This document shows, piece by piece, positions 28,001 to 34,483 of a stretch of DNA of 64,000 nt; position 1 is the stretch's first letter; every line of letters starts with the position of its first letter. The stretch is from assembly GCA_937625935.1 (NCBI GenBank), contig OW569380.1, forward strand, positions 186,001-250,000, in the 5' to 3' direction. The translations under genes and the position numbers were made by a program. The stretch is from Tetramitus jugosus. Its lineage: Eukaryota; Heterolobosea; Eutetramitea; Acrasida; Vahlkampfiidae. Below the pieces are notes generated by a model. It was not told where the DNA came from and ran no database searches. It saw only the letters and a list, made by a program, of their open reading frames with translations.

Positions 28001-28884
28001 GGTTGTTCAAGGTGGGAATAGGGCTGAGGAGTCAATTGACAGTGGGTGGAAAGTGGATCAGGCATAGCGAATTGATCAAAAGGCATGGAAATTTTGGAAT
28101 TAGTTCTCGCAGATACAAGTACTTGACAAGTGACCTTGAAATGCTACAGTGCAATGGAAATCACGAGCATTCAGCCGACACTACCCCAAGGTTAATGTAC
28201 AATGATAGTTTTGAGGTCGTAGAGAAGGAACAGTTGTGGCGAGTCTTCTTGCGACGACATAGGGATAGGGTGAAAGAGGAGAAGGTATGGTGGATACAGT
28301 CTAAGTGTTTAGGAGGTGCTGTAGATTTTAAATTTATGAGATGCCCTTTCAGGGTCGACCGTGCACTGGAATGGTTTGTGGCTCAGGTGAAAAGTCACAC
28401 AATTCACACTAAGGCCGTTGTCCAACATCTCTATGGAGTAGTGGACATGGATACGCTATGTCCCAAATGCAAATTTGAACAGGAAACGGTGTTACATTGT
28501 CTCGTTAGATGCCCGGTGGCGATAATGGCCAGAAAACTGTTGGTGAAGGAAGTTTCCACCAAGCTGAGTAAAATGGGTCTTCACAAGGACCAAAGAGTAG
28601 ACATGTGGTTCGACAACCAACGATGGAGCAACGGCGCATTACTAGTCAATAAGCGGAGGAAAACTAGCAAGGAATACATGCTTGGCATGTTGGGTATTGA
28701 AACAAGGGCGCTGAAACAAGTGATCAAAGGACTGACGAAGAGTGGAATAGAGAAGAAGAAGGCAAGGGAGAAGGCCCAACAATTTGTCGATCATACAAAG
28801 AGGAGATGTGTGGAGGTGATGCGACGCCTCTTCACGAGTTCAAAGGAGATTGCTGGTTGGTTGCTAATGCTCTACGAGCATTAG
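25033..28884 (+). CDS. LINE ORF2: APE-type endonuclease, reverse transcriptase and CCHC knuckle (element D)
   Basis: 1283 residues, open throughout. Endonuclease motifs at about residues 1-230: WYNVNGL, LLLQETR, FGGDHNA, SRIDSTW and TDHIP, covering the expected Asn, Glu, Asp/Asn and Asp-His sites. The reverse transcriptase lies at about 480-760: YRPICLLSSVAKLFTRLL, LLTDIAKAFDSVPH, GTRQGDSLSPTTY and the catalytic VAYVDDCN. Near residue 1145 there is a C-x2-C-x8-H-x4-C knuckle (CPKCKFEQETVLHCLVRC). No integrase or RNase H domain was recognised. The enzyme should nick target DNA and copy the element RNA from the 3' end. How it finds sites beside tRNA genes, perhaps by binding TFIIIB or TFIIIC, is not shown. 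Confidence 0.93.
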   Translation: MLEIMWYNVNGLPGKSVDILNMLEQEDIDVLLLQETRILHQVQLTRLQKQLAALNYAILCEFPSRYLATIINTKNVTSYGSVHNGERLQVVRVECASETIYIANHYGPHKIDVPHYNYVKETMSSIASSGKVLFGGDHNAVVAKEDRTSGRKDPNTNCLISSMYSCNMQDINRVLGVHKFHTYFKRTMSSRIDSTWANKAALSVVRNIEAFTRNGALTDHIPTKVSVEVEHKTDGCDKDDRTSMVFPKNKLDSRWANYATEVLSDLSKQRIEDMSDPQTQCEMLTKVLVTRAVEFFGEQSTTKRWVDNRRVRRLIQSRKLVLDYLVSGTVGEHLCKVLTNYGGQTEIGRESVWSTLGIINQRLYQERTRHTCKRFRRWEWVARTSEFVNPSKFFSTASAKKSNRIRLNTIEEEGMTHTDPEKVSSKAAEYFESAFSHSYADMSYLSELEAPRMEEMIKKEYTEITVEEVRNAVKWLRNRKCPGPDGIHNEMLKMPVTESRDYSWELAEVLAHLFNNILVSGVFPTVWKECTIIPAYKKGSAQDIANYRPICLLSSVAKLFTRLLNTRVSKAAEAASIFTNTQGGGRKFRDIREKLSIMRGVIDHANRNDSQLYLLLTDIAKAFDSVPHNAIREVYSFFGFPSSIVGLVHDMVTNNWARVMTGTLSRRFSIGKGTRQGDSLSPTTYVLVHQTVLLYTARLAKGYPAGTQNIWNVAYVDDCNLMSSDRNDIEMTANRMNEVLGKLKMTMHPTKLELYVRKHGKTPSDHNIMVNGVVVAANGSRKVFRALGLFTNLNGCTVKQKEQARDKVERVIKRLHIMRLTARQVARIVNTCIHPVFLYASEFTEWGAGWINRVNHIGKALIKRGSVAMRRYPSELLHVACDNGGFGLRRFEESLLVNTAWFIINMLKGKHDGEAHRLLLDTLEEIRHLQTFQVENVFQSNNRIELVAHSYLKWCAVRMHTNHLTISCGNEVNCLSCNLALSQPNDIIKRLFKVGIGLRSQLTVGGKWIRHSELIKRHGNFGISSRRYKYLTSDLEMLQCNGNHEHSADTTPRLMYNDSFEVVEKEQLWRVFLRRHRDRVKEEKVWWIQSKCLGGAVDFKFMRCPFRVDRALEWFVAQVKSHTIHTKAVVQHLYGVVDMDTLCPKCKFEQETVLHCLVRCPVAIMARKLLVKEVSTKLSKMGLHKDQRVDMWFDNQRWSNGALLVNKRRKTSKEYMLGMLGIETRALKQVIKGLTKSGIEKKKAREKAQQFVDHTKRRCVEVMRRLFTSSKEIAGWLLMLYEH

Positions 28885-28974
28885 CAACTACTTGAATCAA
28901 TAATGACGGCATTCTGCCGTCACGAAACCGATACAGAGAATCAACAAAGAAGTAAAATGAGCAACCAATGGTTG
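28860..28974 (+). other. Three hairpins in the 3' end of element D
   Basis: Hairpin I: GTTGCTAATGCTC (28860-28872) pairs perfectly with GAGCATTAGCAAC (28876-28888) around TAC and contains the ORF2 stop TAG. Hairpin II: TGACGGCA (28904-28911) pairs with TGCCGTCA (28915-28922) around TTC. Hairpin III: CAACC (28962-28966) pairs with GGTTG (28970-28974) around AAT, just before TATTT and the poly-A. Stem sequences of I and II differ from element A, yet position and loop size agree. Confidence 0.8.
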
Positions 28975-28994
28975 TATTTAAAAAAAAAAAAAAA

Positions 28995-29009
28995 TTTGGA
29001 ATGAATTTC
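28995..29009 (+). repeat. Target-site duplication of element D, 3' copy
   Basis: Exact repeat of 23902-23916 directly after the poly-A of element D. Confidence 0.93.
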
Positions 29010-29228
29010 CAAAGTCCTTTCGGCCGGAAGTGACGTTACGCCTTTGTGATGCTGCTATCAATCTTTGAGAAACTCAACCCGGATTCACAAATGAGGCGTT
29101 TCAGGAGAGAACTTCCGGAAGTTGCCGTCTCGCAAATTTCGTCATCGGATAAAAAAACTCAGGAAGATCAAATCCGAAGAAAGGCCCAACAAAACAAAAA
29201 ACAAACCAAAGAACAAACCATAAAAAGA

Positions 29229-30152
29229 ATGCATCGTGTTTCTTCACAATTGTGTCGCCCTTCATCTCTCAGGTCATCATTGATCAACAAGAGTACTCCA
29301 TCCACACTCTCCCGCCATTTTTCATTTCTCCGCTCCGATCTCACTGTTTACAGTAACAACAATCACAATATCATCAAAAGAAGAACAATAACTTGTCCAT
29401 GTCATCACTCTCACCATTGTCCACTCGTTCGATCCTACACATCCACCACCACCACCACCACTACTACTACTACTACTTCAAACAACAATAATAATTCAAC
29501 TTCACAAGAACCAATGATTGGTGCAGAGGAAGACCTAGTGATTGTGGATGATGCGACTCCACTCTTTCATCAACATCATGAACATGACATGGAAAATCAA
29601 GTTCAATCATCATCAGTAAGTGCTGCTGAAACAACAACAACTGAAAATGTCATGGCCAACAAAAAATATGCCATTGGAAAAGTGGATCAATACATGGCAG
29701 CAGAGTTCAAGTGTGGAAAATGCAAAACACACAATACACATGTGTTTTTGAAGAAATCGTATGAACAGGGAGAGGTCATTGTGAGATGTCCTGGTTGTAA
29801 ACACTTGCATCTGATGGCCGATAATAAAGGATGGTTCGGTGAAGCGAAAAATGTGGAGGAAATTCTAAAGGCACAAGGAAAACCTGTTCGACGCATGAGC
29901 GCCAACCAAGTTTTGGAGGCGACTACGGGAAGCTCGAAAACAGTTGCGAGTGAAAGTGTTGGCACTGAAGGTCCAGTGTTCAACGCTCAAAATTTGTCAG
30001 TCATACAGGATATGATTGATCGGAGAGTGGCTCGGACCAGAGAGCGCATTGTTGCCGAGGAACAAAAGTTGAAGCGAATTTTGAGTGCTCAAGCAGAAGA
30101 AGATTATGCACCGATTGTTGTGCCCGAATCAACCAAGGCAAATGAACAATAA
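29229..30152 (+). CDS. DNLZ: Mitochondrial DNL-type zinc-finger protein (Zim17/HEP1/DNLZ family)
   Basis: 307 residues from the ATG at 29229 (MHRVSSQLCR); an upstream in-frame ATG at 29049 would add a stretch that is not targeting-like. The start gives an R/S-rich, acid-free N-terminus, typical of mitochondrial import. After low-complexity T/N runs, residues ~155-215 carry the DNL finger: CGKCKTHNTHVFLKKSYEQG, VIVRCPGC..LHLMADNKGWFG. Two CxxC pairs bind zinc. The family keeps mitochondrial Hsp70 soluble and helps import into the matrix. A charged C-terminal helix (RTRERIVAEEQKLKRIL) is an extension beyond the short yeast protein. The 3' end of element D sits 220 bp upstream. Confidence 0.85.
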   Translation: MHRVSSQLCRPSSLRSSLINKSTPSTLSRHFSFLRSDLTVYSNNNHNIIKRRTITCPCHHSHHCPLVRSYTSTTTTTTTTTTTSNNNNNSTSQEPMIGAEEDLVIVDDATPLFHQHHEHDMENQVQSSSVSAAETTTTENVMANKKYAIGKVDQYMAAEFKCGKCKTHNTHVFLKKSYEQGEVIVRCPGCKHLHLMADNKGWFGEAKNVEEILKAQGKPVRRMSANQVLEATTGSSKTVASESVGTEGPVFNAQNLSVIQDMIDRRVARTRERIVAEEQKLKRILSAQAEEDYAPIVVPESTKANEQ

Positions 30153-30311
30153 AACAATACTGCAGCTCTAATAACCTAGATTATCCTAGTGTTGTCTTTA
30201 TAGATGAATATAAATTGGGAATCCTAATCCACAAGCGCTTACTTTGCTCGGTCGTTCTTGTGCGGTCACTTTCGTGTTGGTTGAGCTCGTATTGGCTTTG
30301 TGGTTGACCGC

Positions 30312-33209
30312 TTAGAGCAAATAGATGGCGAATCTTGTCTTGGGTTCGATTGGGAACTCGTCAAAGCAATCGTCCTCCAAAAATCCAACGTGTAGCTCTC
30401 TGCCCCACTTGTCCTGTTCGACCATGGTTAGATGAGAGATTCTCTTGGATTCAGATATCATATTCTGATCACAAAACTTGTTCAAAATCTCCTCTGCTAC
30501 TCTCAGTAGCTCCGAGTGTGTTGACTGAGAGTCGACACTTTGTCTGAATGATGTGACAAGATCGGTTTGCTCGCTGGTATTATTGTTGGATAAGCTCTTG
30601 TCTCTAATTTCAAAGAGCGCCAAAACAGACTCGCCATTTCTAGGTGCTTGTTGCTGTTGTCCTGTTGAAGATTGACCAGAGGATCTTCTTGATCTCTTGC
30701 TCTGTGGTTCCTCATCAGACAAGTTTTGTGCGTCAGGTGTACCAGATGTTCTGCGCTTCTTGCTTGCAGAATCAGAAGTCTTCAACATACCATTTCTCTT
30801 CTTAAAGTTCCTAAGCTTTCTATAACATGCGGGACAGACATGACCACTGTTGGTGTCATTCTTGACATCAGGGCACATGGCCTTATACTCATCTGCATTA
30901 CTGGCATACAGATAATTGAACTGTGGATGGAGACGCAGCTTGCACAGAACACACTTCTCTCCGGCCTTTGCAGGATCTGAATCAACAGAGCTATTCGAGC
31001 TGGCCTTTGTCATCGAGACGGCATCAGCAGGATTATTATTGAGTTCGACATTGTTGCCAACATTGCCTGAGACACGACGCTCTGTAGCTCCATCCATAGG
31101 AAGAGGAGTAGATGGAGTGCTCACATTGTTTGTTGCTTCTCGTTCGCTGCTAGAACCAGCAAAAACAACAACAGAAGCAGCAGTAGGTGTAACTGGAGTA
31201 GTAGAAACAGAATGAGATGGTGGCACAAAATCCTTCTCATTGCCTCCTAAAGAGGACCTAGATGAGTCAATGAGTACGGTAGAAGCCGAGGAAGGGTGTT
31301 CAAAGTGATGAGCAATGGATGTAGTGGTGTTGGCACTCATGGCCAATGGAACAGCAGAGAAGGGAGTACGAGGAGAGAGTGTCGTCGGTGTGCTGCATGG
31401 ACTAATCGTTTCATTGCCATTCTCCATTTTGGACTGTCTCATCTTGAAGCACTTTCTGTAGCAACCGTGACAGACCATGCTATCTTCGCTAATCTCAGTC
31501 ACATCTGGATACAGCTTCTGATAATCAGCGGCATAGCTCGAGTACTTGTATGTATGTTTGCCCTGTTTCGAACAGCAGACACAAGTTGAGATATTGTTTG
31601 TCTTTTCTTCGGATTTAACAATGGATGGAGAATCACCTGCCAGCATCATTACCGTACCATCTGGACCAGCAACTACCATACCATTTCCAGGAGAAGCAGT
31701 ACCCGGATGACCAAAGCCTATGCTACCAGTGGAGATTGGAGTACCAGGAGCACTACCAATCATACTAGTGCCGTTCACGCCAGCAGTTGCAGCACACACA
31801 CCCATCATCAATTGACCTTCCTTCAACTTCTTGTTATGCAACTTTTTAATGTTCATATTGTTCTTCTTTCTGTACGCATAGCACTTTGCATAGCACGATG
31901 CACACAAAATACCATCTTCAATCGAATGATCACCAAAACACAATCGATACACTTCCAATATGGAACCTGTTGTGTAATTTCTCTGGAAACTGACGCCATC
32001 GGAGCCTTTTCGATGACAGACGACACAAGATGGATCTCCCTTGAGCCAATTCTTCTTCCGAGGTGGTCTCTTGTCACCCAAATGGTGAATTCCACCAACC
32101 ATTGTATGAATACCACTGTGACCACTGTGACTACCACCGACTCCAACTGCAGAACCAGCTCCCATATGAGAACCAAGCATCATCATGAGACCCGAGTGAG
32201 AAGCCGATGCGGGAGACACTGGAGAGTACTGATCTTCCATGTCGTCCATCATCATCATTCCATCGTCCATCATTTCATCTTCTTCTTCTTCATCATCATT
32301 TTCATCGTCATTTTCATCAAATCTGCTGTCACTGCTGCTGTTGCTATTGTGATTGACACTGGTTGGTGTCATCATTTCTCCTGATGATAAATGTCTATGC
32401 TGTTGAAGATGAGGATGACTATTGTTGTCATACATGTACGGTGGAGACGAAGATGTGGCCGATAATGGATAATGTGCATGAGAATGCTGTTGTTGCTGGT
32501 GATGATGATGATGGTGATAATGACCATATTGGTGATGACCAACATGTTGCTGATGTTGTTCACTATGTGTTATCTGATTATGATAATGAGTACCATGTTG
32601 TTGTTGTTGTTGCTGTTGCTGTGATGATGATGATGGAGATCCTTTGTCATCCGATGAAACACCCACTACTGTCGGAGTAATAACCGTCGATGGTGCGGCA
32701 TCAACAGCGGTAGGAGTAATGGTAGAAACAGGTCCTTCTGACTCTGCACTTGCATGTGGTTGATGTGGTTGTTGTTGTTGTTGTTGAGAAAAGTGTTGTT
32801 GATAACGATGATAGTGACGCTTGAGTGGTGGAATAGATAGCATGGGAGGTGCAGAGTGATTTCCTTGAGAATAGTGCAACCGATTGATAATGCCCATGCC
32901 TTGTTGATGATGTGAATGTGGTGAATGTGAGTGGTAGTTGTTGTTGTTTTCATCTGTTGGTGTAGTAGTTGTTGAGCTATCCTCAATTTTGGAATGTTCA
33001 CTCACTATTGAGGTGTTGTCGAGTTCTTGTTGTGGTGAAGTACCAACATGATGATGATGATGTAGTTGTTTAGCTGCTATTGAGTTTGTTTCGCTGGAAA
33101 CAACAAGTGTAGCTTCACATGGAGTAGAGCTACTATCATTGTTACTCAACTGATCAGAAGTGGCAAAATGTGCTTGCGGTTGTTCTGAATTTTCAACGTT
33201 GTTGGTCAT
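30312..33209 (-). CDS. Large low-complexity protein with three related C2-C2 zinc modules
   Basis: 965 residues, intron-free. The N-terminal 320 residues are rich in H, Q, S, N and D. Three related modules follow: CVVCHRKGSD...LYRLCFGD-type text ending CASCYAKCYAYRKK near residue 400; CVCCSKQGKHTYKYS...CHGCYRKCFKMRQ near residue 560; CVLCKLRLHPQFNYLYAS...CPACYRKLRNFKKR near residue 775. Each is CxxC, 25-50 residues with an aromatic 'Y.Y/LY' centre, then CxxCYRK and a basic tail. Spacing and a K/R-rich end suggest DNA binding. A nuclear signal (ASKKRRTSG) comes after the last module. I do not recognise the family; transcription-factor-like function is inference. Confidence 0.75.
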   Translation of the reverse strand: MTNNVENSEQPQAHFATSDQLSNNDSSSTPCEATLVVSSETNSIAAKQLHHHHHVGTSPQQELDNTSIVSEHSKIEDSSTTTTPTDENNNNYHSHSPHSHHQQGMGIINRLHYSQGNHSAPPMLSIPPLKRHYHRYQQHFSQQQQQQPHQPHASAESEGPVSTITPTAVDAAPSTVITPTVVGVSSDDKGSPSSSSQQQQQQQQHGTHYHNQITHSEQHQQHVGHHQYGHYHHHHHHQQQQHSHAHYPLSATSSSPPYMYDNNSHPHLQQHRHLSSGEMMTPTSVNHNSNSSSDSRFDENDDENDDEEEEDEMMDDGMMMMDDMEDQYSPVSPASASHSGLMMMLGSHMGAGSAVGVGGSHSGHSGIHTMVGGIHHLGDKRPPRKKNWLKGDPSCVVCHRKGSDGVSFQRNYTTGSILEVYRLCFGDHSIEDGILCASCYAKCYAYRKKNNMNIKKLHNKKLKEGQLMMGVCAATAGVNGTSMIGSAPGTPISTGSIGFGHPGTASPGNGMVVAGPDGTVMMLAGDSPSIVKSEEKTNNISTCVCCSKQGKHTYKYSSYAADYQKLYPDVTEISEDSMVCHGCYRKCFKMRQSKMENGNETISPCSTPTTLSPRTPFSAVPLAMSANTTTSIAHHFEHPSSASTVLIDSSRSSLGGNEKDFVPPSHSVSTTPVTPTAASVVVFAGSSSEREATNNVSTPSTPLPMDGATERRVSGNVGNNVELNNNPADAVSMTKASSNSSVDSDPAKAGEKCVLCKLRLHPQFNYLYASNADEYKAMCPDVKNDTNSGHVCPACYRKLRNFKKRNGMLKTSDSASKKRRTSGTPDAQNLSDEEPQSKRSRRSSGQSSTGQQQQAPRNGESVLALFEIRDKSLSNNNTSEQTDLVTSFRQSVDSQSTHSELLRVAEEILNKFCDQNMISESKRISHLTMVEQDKWGRELHVGFLEDDCFDEFPIEPKTRFAIYLL

Positions 33210-33798
33210 GAAATAATTTGTGCTTGTTGTGGACAGACAAAAAATGTTTTAAGCTTATGTGTGTTGTTCTTGTTTGGGTGAAGATGAAGGGTTGAAAGCT
33301 CGTATGACAGTACACAACTGAGAAGAAAGTTGTCGGTTGTGTTGGTTAGGTTATGGCTGTTGTTTTGTTTTTTGAGCTAAAGGGTGTGTCCTCAGAGAGG
33401 TAGGTAGGTGGATATGTTCTGCGCAACAATATTGAAGCTGAGAAAATTGGGTGTGTGTGAAAAAGCACAACCAATGGTTTTGCTTCAAGCTAAGCCACCC
33501 AGAAATTGCCGCCAAGAAACACAAAATGGCCGACACAGGAAGAATGGACACTTCGAGGTGTGTCAAATTGGATGTCCTAGAGCAAACAGGGTCCCCCCTG
33601 CGGTGGTCGCAATCTCTCTTCTGAATTCTAATAGGTCCAGTACATAACAAGTATTGCTGTGATACTCCCCTATTTCCAAGAGAACAAACTAACTACACAA
33701 CTAGCTAACATAAATACAAAGCTTCTTCATTACTATAATAATTCGAATTTTACAAAATGATGAGAATGAACTTTCTTTTTCCAAACAAAAAACACTTC
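33210..33798. other. Intergenic, no gene seen
   Basis: 589 bp between the start of the triple-zinc protein and the stop of cytochrome b5, both on the minus strand. It should contain the promoter and 5' UTR of the zinc protein. Two overlapping short frames (about 33350-33650, one per strand) show no protein-like features or splice signals. Confidence 0.5.
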
Positions 33799-34230
33799 CT
33801 ACTTTGGCGACGCAATCAAAAACTTTTGCAAACCATAAGCAGCAGCAAAAATGATAGCAGGCACCAAAATGTACTTGATCAAACCAGCACTTCCTGATGC
33901 ATTCTTGGCCGTCTCCGAATCAGTGCTTGAGCTTGATGATGCAGAGCTTGACTTTTTGAGTCCTGCAGCATCATCAGGATGAAGCTCACCAATTGCATAT
34001 TCCAACATGGTCTCACGTGCCTCCTTGGAATGACCTACACTGTTGAAGCTATCAGTTCCATCAGCTCCTGCGTGTTCCAACAGGATCTCATCACCTCCTG
34101 GATGTTGGAACTTGTAATTTGTAATGTCAATGATTTTTCCGTCGATTAACGTCCATTGTTCTTCATGATCAATGTCGTGTAACTCAAGTTCTGCCTTGGT
34201 AATGTATCTGACTGACTTTTCTTCTGCCAT
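33799..34230 (-). CDS. Cytochrome b5, tail-anchored
   Basis: 143 residues from the ATG at 34230 (MAEEKSVRYIT). The frame continues upstream, but that part lies in the leader. The heme-binding domain covers about residues 7-82, with ligand histidines in FQHPGGDEIL and VGHSKEAR. A serine-rich linker (SSSASSSSSTDS) leads to one C-terminal TM segment (YILVPAIIFAAAYGLQKFL) with a short tail, the layout of microsomal cytochrome b5. It would give electrons to desaturases, P450s or other ER enzymes. Orientation: catalytic domain in the cytosol, anchored in the ER or outer mitochondrial membrane. Confidence 0.95.
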   Translation of the reverse strand: MAEEKSVRYITKAELELHDIDHEEQWTLIDGKIIDITNYKFQHPGGDEILLEHAGADGTDSFNSVGHSKEARETMLEYAIGELHPDDAAGLKKSSSASSSSSTDSETAKNASGSAGLIKYILVPAIIFAAAYGLQKFLIASPK

Positions 34231-34483
34231 TGTTGTTTTTTTCCGTGTGTTGTTGTTGTTGTTGTGTGATTTTGTTTTGTTTTCTTTTTTCTCGTGTGTG
34301 GAAACGAAGAAGAAGAGACGGAGGACTGGCGGAACAACCAATTGCCTGAATCCACAAAAATCAAGCCGAGGCGGGATTTCGGATGCACCTCGCTGGAGGC
34401 TGGAATCTGCGTACCAAAGGACAGCGTGATACACTCAAGGCGAGGATGCGAGATTACGTTAATGGTATATTGATTTTATTCAT

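Larger units (their letters stand above)
23917..28994 (+). mobile_element. Element D: full-length tRNA-flanking non-LTR retrotransposon with both ORFs intact
   Basis: This 5.08-kb insertion has exact 15-bp target-site duplications, a 10-base leader (AAAAAAACAG) before ORF1, two overlapping open frames, a 110-base 3' UTR with hairpins, and a 15-16-base A tail. Neither ORF has a stop or shift, so it may be mobile now. The element lies head-to-head with the tRNA gene, its 5' end nearest the tRNA. Type: APE-like endonuclease, YVDD reverse transcriptase and CCHC knuckle, as in L1/TRE/jockey-like groups; the exact clade needs a tree. It ends 220 bp upstream of a DNL zinc-finger gene on the same strand. 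Confidence 0.95.

Noticed and set aside
31707-32384. 225-codon plus-strand frame opposite the triple-zinc protein
   Set aside because: H/T/I-rich text arising from reverse-complemented GAT/CAT repeats; no independent support.
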